Below are positions 36,375 through 47,100 of a DNA stretch of 64,000 nucleotides, piece after piece. Source of the DNA: Ilyonectria destructans (Eukaryota > Ascomycota > Sordariomycetes > Hypocreales > Nectriaceae); contig JAHEWK010000002.1 of NCBI GenBank assembly GCA_020740775.1, positions 3,224,001 through 3,288,000 of the forward strand, written 5' to 3'. The stretch's first letter is position 1. The number at the start of each line of letters is the position of its first letter. The position numbers and the translations under genes were made by a program. Below the pieces are notes generated by a model, which did not search any database, was not told the DNA's origin, and worked only from the letters and a program-made list of their open reading frames with translations.

Positions 36375-37028
36375 TGACCCCATGCACTGCGCAGCAATTC
36401 GACAGAATCCGTATTGCTCATTCGGCCATGTCCCACACCACCTCCGAAAGAAAGGCACGTCAGCCTGGCGGGACTTCCCGGCGCAAAGGGACCAAAACAT
36501 CACGCTAACTAACGAGTCACGTAGCAGTATTCAACAGTTTCGGCTGGCTAGGTTGGACAAGACCCTCAGTAAACCCCTTCGACGGCGTAGGCCAATTCTG
36601 GTATATGATAGGAGGCAAGCGTCCCTACATAGCAACCATCCTCCAACTCGAGTTGTACACTGCTCATCAAATAGAATAAACTATCACCAACTCTAGCTAA
36701 GGTCTTTCGTCGTCGGACCAAGTTTGACGCAGAGAGATCCAGTTGGTTCATTGCTATAAAGAGCGGAATTTGCCCAAGGCAAGCCAATACACACATTTCC
36801 AAGTTCAATCGACAAGGGCTCGACCTCGGAAACTGTTAGGGAATCTACCTTCTTCCCATTCTTTCCTCCCTATCATCCATTACTATCAGTCCTTCACTGC
36901 CGTAGAAGGTGACCACCAACTTCCCAGCAGCAATCAGCGTATTCAGCCAGACTGAGCACGACATGTGAGTCTTTCCGCAAGACCTGTACTCAGATCATCG
37001 AAAGTACGACAGGCGACCCATGGCAGAC
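36375..37028. other. Gene-poor stretch between relics
   Basis: No gene is supported; short unmatched frames occur on both strands. Confidence 0.35.
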
Positions 37029-37625
37029 TCAGCCAGTGTGACAATGGTCCTCCGCCCTTGGCGTACTGCTCGCTCTGCTCGAGGAAACCCAGCTCCCCAC
37101 ACGAGCCACGGCATCGGAAGGAGATTCCTTGTGCTCCAACAAAAAGGAGAGGATGGTAGCTGGACTGAACTCTGGCTCCGGGACTTGGTTTGCGAATTGT
37201 TCTGCGAGTTGAAGAGCTGCCTTATTGTTCTCGCTCCGTACTTCGGGGTCTGCCCCCTCCGCCTTCGGTTGCTGAAAAACGATCGAGAACAGCTGATACG
37301 CCATGCTTTGGTCGGTAGGCTGGAATTCAACCTTCTTGTCCACTCGACCACGGCGTATAAGGGTGTCATCTAGCCCGGCGGTGTGATTCGTCGCTATGAT
37401 CAGAATTCGTCCCTCACAGGATGCCACAGCATCGAGGACGTTTAGAAGACCAGAAAATGACACAGTTCCTGGCAGTCGCCCTGAGCCCCGGTGAGACACG
37501 TCGGTGCCGGATTCGGAGCCCTCACTGTCAGATTCGTGTGTGCGCGCAACTCCGACGGCGTTAGTGTCCTCCAGCAGGATGATGCAGCGCTGAGGGAGAT
37601 CGGCGAATAACTTGCCGAGGCAACT
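37029..37625 (-). pseudogene. BCS1-type AAA ATPase relic, C-terminal part
   Basis: The minus strand encodes the C-terminal half of a BCS1-like mitochondrial AAA ATPase. It has GKLFADLPQRCIILLED, an acidic insert, VSFSGLLNVLDAVASCEGRI, LIIATNHTAGLDDTLIRRGR and the tail FSPATILSFLLEHKESP. Walker A and the N-terminal BCS1 domain are absent. The Walker B region reads LLEDTNA rather than the usual LLEDIDA. Upstream the frame meets a TAG after about 20 codons and then ankyrin debris. This is a truncated, probably non-functional remnant. Confidence 0.7.
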
Positions 37626-37719
37626 GCGTGGGCTAGGATGCCACGGCTGCGTCCGCTGCGCTCGCTAAACCAGTGGGTCGAGCATCGTTGTTGGATCTCT
37701 GTTGAGCTCTCCAACGAAA

Positions 37720-37850
37720 CTCCTCGTCTTTAGATTCTATATTGGCACCCCTCTCGAACAGCACCTTGATGACGGCCTCGGGTCACTTCGCAGCGGCGTA
37801 TGATAGCGCTGTCCGGCCATCGTTGACTTTCGTATTGGCTGGGTTTAAGA
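37720..37850 (-). pseudogene. Ankyrin-repeat relic
   Basis: One ankyrin repeat and a half can be read on the minus strand: NDGRTALSYAAAK, then, after an in-frame TGA (37783-37785), PEAVIKVLFERGANIESKD. No complete gene surrounds it. It lies just 5' of the BCS1 relic on the same strand. It is probably debris of an NLR-type ankyrin protein, but it is too short to assign. Confidence 0.6.
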
Positions 37851-38147
37851 TAAGTAGATAGACATTGCTTTCGTCCTCCCACAGTTGTGGAATCAATTTA
37901 TAGAAAACTTTGTTGACTGTTATCGACACCATGTTCAGAAACAAGCGAAGTCAAGCTTCTTTAAGGCTGTGATGAACCACTAGGACCTACACCGGTAATA
38001 CCGAAATCACCCGTCATTAAGATCTTTTGTCGCCATTAAAGCAACTTAGGAAAGATTGCAAACTGCTACTCATTGATCATTGATCTGGGCCTAGATGATA
38101 TATACCTAGCGAATGACGAAAGTGATATATATACTCCATCAACTCCC

Positions 38148-39273
38148 TCAATATGTTGAGGGGAAAATACTCAACGAGCCCCCATCGCCAACTATAATAC
38201 TCCCGTTCAGATATCCGCCAGCGAGACCAGCCATGTAGAGTATCACTCCCGCCATGTCCTCCTCGCTACCACTCCTCATGATGGGAATGAGTTCCCGTGC
38301 AAATGACCCGTCCATGATCCCTTTCCCATGAATACCTTGTGATTCGTAAAATGGCAAGGTCATATCAGTGCAGTAAATACCTGGCGCGATGCCGTTGACA
38401 CGAATGTCGTCCTGAACGAGGGTTGTGGCGAGAAGCTTAACCATGTGATTCAGGGCCGCTTTAGACAAGTAATACGAGATATCCCCTGGTGCAAAACGGC
38501 TATATCCCGCAATCGAACTTGTGATGATGATTTGTGGCCTAGGAGGGGATACAATGTCTTGCTCAGGGGCGGATCGCTTCTTGTTAGCGGCCTTCAGCAG
38601 TGGTAGGAAGGCCAGGATCGTGTAAAATGCTCCGGTAACGTTGACGTGAGAAACATTCGTGAATTCCTCCATGGGGATTGACCATAGGTGGTCGCGGAGT
38701 TCAGAAAAAGGGGGCTTAGATCCGTCCGGCTTAGATCCGTCCGGCTTGGGCTCTGGGCTTACATATGGCCGCCCGGCTATCCCGCTGTTCGCGACCACCA
38801 GGTCGACGTGGTCCGTCTGCGAGGAAATAGTGTCGTAGGCAGCTTGCAGAGACTCCTTGGATGTGATGTCCCCTATGACAGGAATGATCGAGCCGCTGAC
38901 ACCGGAAGCGGCTGTCTCTTTAAGACGCTCTTCTCGTCGGCCGATGATGAAGACCTTGGAGGCGCCGTTCATGTCGAGCGCATATGCCATTATGCGTCCG
39001 AGACCTAGCACTATCAGTGTCTATATCTCTGATGACATCAAGCATTCGGCTCTGCTATTCTTGAGGAAAGAAGAATGCATTGAAACAGGAGACTGCAGAT
39101 AAATAAGAGGAAGAGATTGCAATATTCCCGGTACTCTTCCCTCACACACGCTGCCCGAGTCTCCACACAATCTGCGGATAAACAAAATCCCCAGACTTAC
39201 CACTTCCACCTCCGGTAATAACAGCTACTAACCCCTTCACTGAGAACAGTTTCGAACTTTCGAGATGCTCCAT
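38148..39273 (-). CDS. Short-chain dehydrogenase/reductase
   Basis: Classical NAD(P)-dependent SDR; the substrate is unknown. Exon 1 (39201-39273) and exon 2 (38148-39004), joined across a 196-bp intron, give 309 residues. The dinucleotide-binding motif TGGGSGLG is split by the intron and restored by splicing. Other landmarks are VVANSGIAG, the active-site Ser strand IIITSSIAG, the catalytic Y-x3-K in SYYLSKAALNH, and INGIAPG-like VNGIAPGIYCT. A perfect 15-bp tandem duplication (38713-38742) adds one extra KPDGS unit in the loop after the NSG motif and leaves the frame intact. It is the only intact gene between the relics at 35-41 kb. Confidence 0.9.
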
Positions 39274-40260
39274 AGTTGGTGAGGAGCGTTTCCGTCGCAA
39301 TCTGTGTTTAATAAGCTAGGGGTCTCAAAAAGACGAAGAGTGAAATCGAGATGGAGGATTTAATACTTCCTCGCTATTAAGGGTGGCAAAATATGAAAGC
39401 GTGTCTCAAATCTGAGTGTAAGTTGGAGGAAAAGCTAACGATCAAACTTTTGTAGGTGAGCCAGTCGTCATGGATGGATAGCTCTAGCTTAGGTTTTATC
39501 ACCAGGTTCTGCTAAAATCACATGTCAGGTTTCCCGCAGCACAAAACCCGAGGTGGCGCCCAAGGAGCGGTTCCCGCCACAGAACTGGGCATCGACCACA
39601 CAACTCCGGCGAGATTGATTTTGTGAAACCTTGGGAATGCCCAATGCCGTCACCAGGCGCTCATCACAGTGGACCAGGCGAAAGAGTTGGTTCAATGCTT
39701 GGAGGCATGTGCATCTACGCCTTTGATGACCCGGTTGCTACGGCCAAGCTATACCAGCAGGAAGGTTGGGAGGCGTATCAAGAGCGGGTTGGAAGACAAA
39801 CGCTGGATAAATAACCAAGCCACGTATCGAATCTCAGCAGCTCCATATGACCAAAAATGGATGACTTTTCCCAAGCTTAGCTGCCAAGCTAAGAACCGTC
39901 TCTTGCGCATTTGTAGAAAGTATTTTGCCGAATTGCGAAGCCGGAGGTGGCAGAAAAACAACGAGATCCCCACCCACCGACGACGTCTACCGAGGTCTGG
40001 CATCTTGCGAGCGAATAGACAAACGTTGAGAATGGCTGTCCTTGTGACTCCCGGATATCGCTCTGCGACAGAGTACCGTTTCTGGGAGGATTAGGCTACG
40101 CCATCGTTTGAGTCGCTACTTACCAGTGCAAAGAGTACTGAGCTACTGGAGGCTGCTCGGAGAAGAGGCTACTTCAACAAGAGAGAATGACTAGGATGGG
40201 AAAACTGCTTGCCAATGTAATACGGCAAGCGAGAAGACGCCGCGTGCCGCGGGGCGGCCT
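39274..40260. other. Gene-poor stretch
   Basis: No gene is supported. A forward 141-codon frame (39669-40094) overlaps another of similar size and has no motif I know. Confidence 0.35.
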
Positions 40261-40720
40261 CTAGGAAGCCGCAATTCGTATAGTGCCTCTTTTGCCTCGT
40301 TTAATTGCGTTTTCCAGTCTCTCGATATCGTCAACTCTCAAGAAATTTACAATATTCCCGATCGCCTGCTCGTCTCCCTTCATTATATCAGCTAGCTCCT
40401 CGTCTACCCAACCCTTTCTATACCCACCACCGAAATCAATCAGCCAAGCATCATCCCCCTCATCAATAATGATATTGCTAGCCTTCCACGTCGCCCCAGA
40501 TTACGCCTGTTGCGTGCAGGCAGTCGACCGTCTCGCGGATCTGCAAAGCTCACTTTCGCCCCCTTTCAGCCGATCTTGCGAGGATGTTGACATCCTTAAG
40601 GCGACGCCCCGATACCCACTGCCGGAGAAACCCGATAACACGGCCCGTATCGGCGTGCACCACATAACCCAGAAGCTGTGGCACACTCATCGATGTGCTG
40701 TATTTAGGAACAAGGGAAGA
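40261..40720 (-). pseudogene. Protein-kinase-like relic
   Basis: The minus strand encodes the C-lobe of a small fungal kinase. It has a VPQLLGYVVHADTGRVIGFL-like hinge region, the catalytic loop WGDV-KASNIII and the metal-binding WLIDFGGGYRKGWVDEEL, ending TIRIAAS then stop. Two lesions are visible: TGA at 40550-40552 inside the C-lobe, and one extra base at about 40481-40492 that breaks the catalytic loop (GACGTGGAAGGC where GAC GTG AAG GC is expected). The N-lobe upstream is unreadable. It is a pseudogene. Confidence 0.72.
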
Positions 40721-41391
40721 TAGATACAGCCATCAGCTGGCCGTTGAAGTCGAAAATAATATCCGCCCGTCACCGTCGCCGGCGTGGATTTGATGGATAG
40801 AAATCTCGTCTGCAGGCATTTCGTCTATCTTAACTATGGGTGGTGCTCGCAAACATCGTAGTGCAGTGTTCGAAGGTTCAAGGAAGGGTGGTAGTCGGCG
40901 TTGTTGTTCAATATGACGGAGTGAAATCGTCCAGAAAGTGTGAAAGGTCCCCGGCCAGCTCTAGTCAATCTCCACTTTGAGCAGAGACTGGAGTATACAG
41001 GCAGGCCTTAGGCGCCTGTAGCGCCGACGCTAAAGATATAATCACTGGATATAATTTATATAGTCAGAGATTCCTTGAGATTATAACTTAATATAGTACT
41101 GCCTCGTTCAGACTGTATGCTCTAGAGTCTTAAGAACGGAAATATAGAACTAGGTGGAGATCTATATGCCTGTTAGTTGTGCTGAATCTCTTGAGCTTTA
41201 CAGTTTATTTATATACTAACAGCACTTAATAAAGATTCAAGGATGGCGCATTTGAGGGGACACCTGGGGTTTTCGGCTTCCAACAGGACCATACAGTACG
41301 TAATTACTGTCCTTCTACCGTTCGTCCGGCATACATAGATGAATGTTTGCCTTTCGGGTATATTTGTGCGCGGTCGGTGCAATCTGTAACC

Positions 41392-41435
41392 GGTGATCAC
41401 TAATTTGGTGATCACTAATCTGGTGATCACTAATT
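41392..41435. repeat. 15-bp tandem repeat, three copies
   Basis: The unit GGTGATCACTAATTT occurs at 41392-41406, 41407-41421 (one change) and 41422-41435. Each contains the palindrome GTGATCAC. The flanking DNA has no gene. Confidence 0.9.
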
Positions 41436-42022
41436 CGTTGTGCTTTGGTGGATGTCCTATTTCTCTCCGGTTCTACCGGTACAACTTCCTGTCAACGAGC
41501 GGTGATTCTCTGTCCCACCGAGCCGCCTCCTTCAGTCACGTCAGCGTCTCCTCGAAAATGGTATATCTCCTTGGATGACTAAATCACACTAAAGATAAGT
41601 AATTTGCAGATGGTAGTTATGGCAGGATGAAACTTTCTGTTAAAGCTTTCTGTATGTGTCCAACTAAATGAACTCGATGGCCTGAAGTCGACTTAGCGCG
41701 CCGAAGTTATTGATGACATACAATTAATTAGATGGCATTCCTTATTGTGCCAGTCATTCGACTTTTACTCTGGGCTATTTGAGGCGGTGCAATATTTTCA
41801 CCGTCGGTCATAGCGATAAAGGCAACATCGAAGCACGTAGCGAGACAGACCAAGACGTGGTGGTCCATGGTTCACGTTGTCCGTCAAATTGACGTCCAAT
41901 GAACTCTAAATTTAATAATGCCGCTAGAGGAGCGGATACTTTTAGCAGAAACCCTCCGGTGACGTCTAATTAGGTCTGTGGGGAGAAGAAAAAAAGGGGC
42001 GGCGCAGCACGCTATTTAAAAC

Positions 42023-42059
42023 CCTCCGGCTATCTCCTGTTAACCCCTAAAGCCGGAGG
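42023..42059. promoter_or_regulatory. Inverted repeat CCTCCGGCT..AGCCGGAGG upstream of the hydrolase
   Basis: A perfect 9-bp inverted repeat (42023-42031 and 42051-42059) has a 19-bp spacer and lies just after a TATTTAAA box-like sequence. Another ACCCTCCGG lies at 41951-41959. CGG half-sites in inverted pairs are the usual targets of fungal Zn2Cys6 regulators. The link to such a factor is inference. Confidence 0.4.
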
Positions 42060-42463
42060 TCGACATAAACACATAGCGTCTCGTCTATCTCGGTCATCGC
42101 CGTGATGGACGGATAACTCTAGACGATGCTGACGGAGGGCAAATTCATAACCTTTCACAACGAAAGTGCTCTAGACAGGAAGAGATCGTATAAAAGTCCC
42201 GCGTCCATTCTGTCACTTCTGGTAACAAGTATACGTAATTCGATTTCACAACATACACGAGCATTCCGGAAACGCATTGATGTTTCCGCCACTCTTATAT
42301 CCTATTACCGATTCTTAACTCCGTTGCTGTCCTATTTCTATGTGAAGGCATATTATATAGCCCTAAGTACGGCCGGACTATTGTCTTTACTGCTGCCTTG
42401 TCGACCAAACTCACTTGAAAATTGCATCTCACCGAAACACAATCCTCACCGAAACCTTCCATC

Positions 42464-43369
42464 ATGTCGGCCGTCTCGATCATCAAAGGATCTATCAAGC
42501 TAGCTGGCTTAGTCTTCAAGCCATCCTCCCTTTCCACCAAGGCTCCAGGTCTAGTTGTCATCCACCCTACTGGAGGCGTGAAAGAGCAGACTGCCAGCAC
42601 GTATGCCAAAAAGCTTTCCGAACAGGGCTATGTCGCTATATGCTACGATGCATCCCACCAAGGCGAATCGGAGGGGTTGCCTCGGTATCTTGAAGACCCA
42701 GCAGCAAGAGTGACGGATGCATCTGCTGTGGCGGACTTCCTCCAACAACTCGATTACGTCGACGCCAACCGTATTGGCATCGTCGGAATTTGTGGAGGGG
42801 GTGGATATGCTATTACGGCTGCTAAAGGCGACCACCGTTTCAAGGCCGTCGCCATTGTCAGCGCTGTCAGCATGGGTCACGGTGTCCGCCTCGGGCGTGA
42901 TGGTAACGACGACCTAGCCGAGAAAGTTGCCGTGTTAGACCAAGTCGCCCAGGCCTTGCAGGCTGAGGCGAAAGGAGGCGAAGCAGTCACTGTTCCAATC
43001 GTGCCACCTACCTTGGACGCCAACCCAACAAAAGAAGCTCGAGACGTCTACGAATACTACCTAACACCACGGGCACAACATCCAAACTCGCCAAACAAGA
43101 TGCTTCTTCGGTCAATGCAATTGCTCATGACTTTCGATCCGTGGTACTTGGCCGATATTTATCTCACCCAGCCTGTGCTTATAGTCGCGGGCGAGATAGC
43201 AAGCACGAGGTGGCACTCGGAGAAGCTTTTCAAGGTCCTCGATGGCAAGAATAAGGACCTCAAGAAGGTTATTTTGCCTAATGGTGGGCATATCGACTTG
43301 TACGATCAGGAGGACTACGTGAACCCCACGGTTACGGAGATTGCCGACTTCTTCAAGTCTAGGGTTTGA
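42464..43369 (+). CDS. Alpha/beta hydrolase, dienelactone-hydrolase-like
   Basis: Single-exon gene of 301 residues with an alpha/beta-hydrolase fold. The oxyanion/early region is VVIHPTGGVKEQ, the nucleophile elbow reads IGIVGICGGGGY, and the C-terminal His is in PNGGHIDLYD. The elbow carries Cys where most family members have Ser, as in dienelactone hydrolases. Substrate and pathway are unknown. An upstream in-frame extension exists, but the ATG at 42464 (ATCATGTCG) begins the conserved part. It stands alone between relics and the large NLR, and its promoter carries CCTCCGG repeats. Confidence 0.85.
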   Translation: MSAVSIIKGSIKLAGLVFKPSSLSTKAPGLVVIHPTGGVKEQTASTYAKKLSEQGYVAICYDASHQGESEGLPRYLEDPAARVTDASAVADFLQQLDYVDANRIGIVGICGGGGYAITAAKGDHRFKAVAIVSAVSMGHGVRLGRDGNDDLAEKVAVLDQVAQALQAEAKGGEAVTVPIVPPTLDANPTKEARDVYEYYLTPRAQHPNSPNKMLLRSMQLLMTFDPWYLADIYLTQPVLIVAGEIASTRWHSEKLFKVLDGKNKDLKKVILPNGGHIDLYDQEDYVNPTVTEIADFFKSRV

Positions 43370-44182
43370 TAGTTTAAGTCTCAAGGATGATTCATCTGTA
43401 TCATCTACAAATATCACTTCTATCCGTCACGCATCTTTCGCATCTCCTACAAACACTGCGTGATACAGTCAAAAGAGGCACTATTCCCCCGTGGGGCACC
43501 CCTCTATTCTAGGTCGCACGTACGGGCAGCCACTTCTCCACTTCTCCAGATTCTCCGCATCTAATCCACCAGCATTTAAAACCCGCTCCCCAAACATAGG
43601 CAATATCCCATTCCTAGCCCCCCCGACTTTGTTCCTCAAGACTCTCTTTGGGCGAAGCGCGAGCGGTTCGCGCACCACCTGTATGAACAAGGGGTCCGTA
43701 TTAATTCTCTAATCTCACTGGCTCCGTCGTTTGACAAGAGGGGTTGTCTCTTAATAATCAATCTCATTGGCTTGTCTCTATGCAAGGGGGATGGTTGACC
43801 ATTTTCTTCTCCATCCTATTGATGCTGGGTTTGAAAGCAGGGCTGTCAGAACTAATCCCATTGGTTCATCCTATGGTACTCTGCGGGGCGTTGGGGTAAC
43901 AGTAACGCCGTGATTGGCCTTCAATGGTTTAAGGCGTGCCTAGGCTTCAGTCTATGGACGCCTTTCGTATCTCAACCTATCCTTCAGTCTCACATCCTCG
44001 CTGACGCCCAACAAAAACATAACGAGCTACCACGATAGCAGGGAATGCAACATTGAGGCACAGTTGAGCCCCCGCAGCCAGATCAATCTTCAGGAGACTG
44101 AAAAGTTCGGTTACTCTATCGGTAGAGACCAAGGGCTTTGAGGAGCCGCTCGAGTTCCCACTGGAAAGGTTAAAGTGCAGTC
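43370..44182. promoter_or_regulatory. Spacer upstream of the large NLR, with repeated ATTGG/CCAAT boxes
   Basis: No gene is seen; a minus-strand 69-codon frame at 43481-43690 has no known motif. Between about 43711 and 43920 the sequence AATCTCA[CT]TGGCT recurs, with ATTGG at about 43767, 43860 and 43913. Partly repeated flanks are AAGAGGGGTTGTCTCT and related. ATTGG is the reverse complement of the CCAAT box. Confidence 0.4.
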
Positions 44183-47100
44183 ATGGATCCTCTGAGTCTG
44201 ACAGCGAGCGTGATCGCAGTAGTTCAGGTTGCCCAGGCCGTCTTGCTGGCTTGTTACCGCATCCGCAGCCAGGTGAAGGACGCAGACGACGACATCGTCC
44301 GTATCATCACCGATATCGAGGGCCTGGAATCGACATTGCAAGGGCTCCACGATATCCTCCCGCGGGACGATGGCCAAGCTCTGGACGGCTTGTCCTTGGA
44401 TGATGACGGCCACAAGAGACCAGCATCAGCAGCCTGCTTAAGCGCTCTGAGGGCGTGCGAAGTACTCATGAAGGAGATATCTCAGCAGCTACAACCTCTT
44501 GCCAAACCAGGCCCGACGATGTGGCTCAGATGGCCCTTCGAATCCTCTGTCATTCTGCAGAAAGTGGAAGAGATCAGCAAGCTGAAAGGGACGCTTCACC
44601 TCGCCTTGTCCGCTTACCAGACTCGTGTGCTTAACCAACTATCTCAGAAGTTCGAAGATCTGCAAGCAACATCCAAGCGGGCGGCCATTCTTTCGTGGTA
44701 TAAGACCAGCGATCCCGAGCAGAACCACAAGGTGTCTCGAAGCAGACACGAGCCGTATACGTCCAGATGGATCTTTCAGGCTAAGGAGTTCAGGAGCTGG
44801 ACCGACACGCCTGGCGAGTCTCTGTGGCTCCGCGGGATCCCCGGTGCGGGCAAGACGATTCTCTGCTCTACCATCATCGACCACGTTCTTCAGCAATGGA
44901 ACCACAAACCGGGCGTCAAGGTTGCCTACTTTTACTTCGATTTCTCTGATCTGAAGAAACAGAACGTGGCGGGGTTTCTCAAATCTGTGGTCTACCAGCT
45001 CATCTTCTCCGAGCCGACCATCTCCGACTCTGCCGCTGCGCTGTACGACAAGTGCAACGGGGTCACAGAGCCAGGCCTAGATGAGCTGCTAGCTGTGATC
45101 ATGACCGAGATATCCAGTTCAGAGAGGACGTTCCTCTTGATTGATGCTCTTGACGAATGTCCAAAGGACGAGCGGCCCGTCTTTTTTGACACTCTGTTCA
45201 ACTCCAAGAGTCCGCTTCCTAGCAACCTGAGCCTCCTGATTACAAGCAGAAGAGAGTCTGACATCGAGGCTGTGTTGCAACCGTCCATGTCTAACACGGT
45301 CTGGATCCAGAGCTCGGTAGTTGACGCAGACGTGAGAATCCACGTCAGCAATTCCATTTCTCGGGACTCTCGGCTATCTAGATGGAAGCCGGCTGTTCGA
45401 GACGAGATGTTGGATGCAATTGTAAAGGGATCCAATGGCATGTACGTCGTTACCTTCCACGCTCCACCTACCATTACTGGAGCCTGCAAAGTCATGCCCT
45501 CGACAGTCAAGAGCTAACAGACAACACTACAGGTTCCGATGGGCTGTGTGCCAGCTCGACACGATGAGAAAGTGTCTGACACCCGCGATGGTCCACGCCG
45601 AGCTGAGGCGTATGCCAGAGACGCTGGATCAGACCTACGATCGGATACTCCAACAAGTCCCAAAACTTCACCAGCCTTTCGTCCAGTCAGCCCTGCACTG
45701 GCTGGCCTTTTCCGCCCGGCCGCTCCAAATTCAGGAGCTTGCAGAGGCTGCGGTAGTTCAGCCAGACGGTGAAGATTTCGACGTGGAACGCGCTCGATTC
45801 TTTGATCAGAACATGATCACCGAGCTCTGCGGCCCTCTTGTCACCTCGTCCACCATTGATCACCGTCGCGGCGTCAAAAATTGGCTCACGGATAAGATAG
45901 ACACCGAGATGGGATATTCCTCGGCGTCTTTGCCTCAAGGTACAAGCAGCACCTTCACCGTCGTCTCTCTTAGTCACTTCTCCGTCAAGGAGTACATGCT
46001 CTCTCCAAGGCTGGGAAAGGGGGCGCTGGCCAACTATCAAACCTCTGAAAGGCTAGCAAACGCCGCTCTGGCTAGGTCGTGCCTGTTCTACTTGCTGCAT
46101 TATAATTCGGGGGAGATCGCCCCGAAGCTCGAGTTCAACGAGTGGCCGCTGCTGGAGTACGCGGCTCGCAACTGGATGTCCCACTGGCACCTCGCAGGCG
46201 TCGAGAACCAACAGTCGCCCGAGCTGCATGACACGGCGCAGTGCTTCTTTGACCCACAGAGCAGCCACGCATACGTCAACTGGCTCAATGTCTCCGTCCC
46301 GGATGCCATGCCCCTCGGCGACTCGACTAGCAGCCATCATTGCCGGGAGATGCGCACCAGTGCACATAACTACCACCAGCCGCTCTACTGGGCGGCCTCG
46401 ATCGGCAATCTTGCTCTAGTTGAGTGGCTTCTCGCCAAAGGCGCGGAGGTAAGCTCGAGAGAGGGCCAGCTAGGCTCCGCCCTCGGCGCTGCGGCCTTCC
46501 ACGGCCACGCCAATGTTGTCGAATGCCTACTCGAGCATGGAGCAGACCCCAATCTCGCCGACAGCGAATTTGGAAACGTGCTACAGGTGGCAGCCCTAGG
46601 CGGCTCCATTGAAGCCGTCAAGCAGCTTCTGGATGCTGGGGCCGTCGTCAACGCCCTGGGCGGAGCCTACAACACGGCCTTGGTCGCTGCCACCTCCAAG
46701 GAGCATCACGACGTCGTGGCGCTTCTGATCAAGAACGGCGCCGACACCAGCATAGGGTCACACGAGCACGGCTCGTCGCTATACCAAGCCGCCCTCGTTG
46801 GCGATACGAGCACGGTGATGACGCTACTGGGCGCCGGCGCCGACATCAATGAGCTGCAGGACTCGGACGGGACGGCGCTCTACGCTGCCTCGCTCAGGGG
46901 CTCGGTGCCCCTGGTGGAGCTGCTCCTCCGCAAGGGGGCTGATGTGAACAAGGGCGGTCGCGGTGAGTTCGGCTACCCCATCAGCGTCGCTGCCGCAGGG
47001 GGCCATGCCCAGGTGGTGCGCATCTTGACAGAGGCCGGGGCCGAGGTCAACGTCTTGGGCGGCCACCGAGGGGTCACGGCTCTGGAGGCCGCGGTCGAGA

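Larger units (their letters stand above)
40721..42463. other. Gene-poor stretch with short repeats, then the hydrolase promoter
   Basis: No gene is supported. The stretch holds a 15-bp triple repeat (41392-41435) and, further on, repeated CCTCCGG motifs with an inverted repeat (42023-42059) upstream of the hydrolase gene. Confidence 0.4.

Noticed and set aside
39669..40094. 141-codon basic forward frame
   Set aside because: No recognisable motif and no clear start or splice context. It could be debris but cannot be supported.
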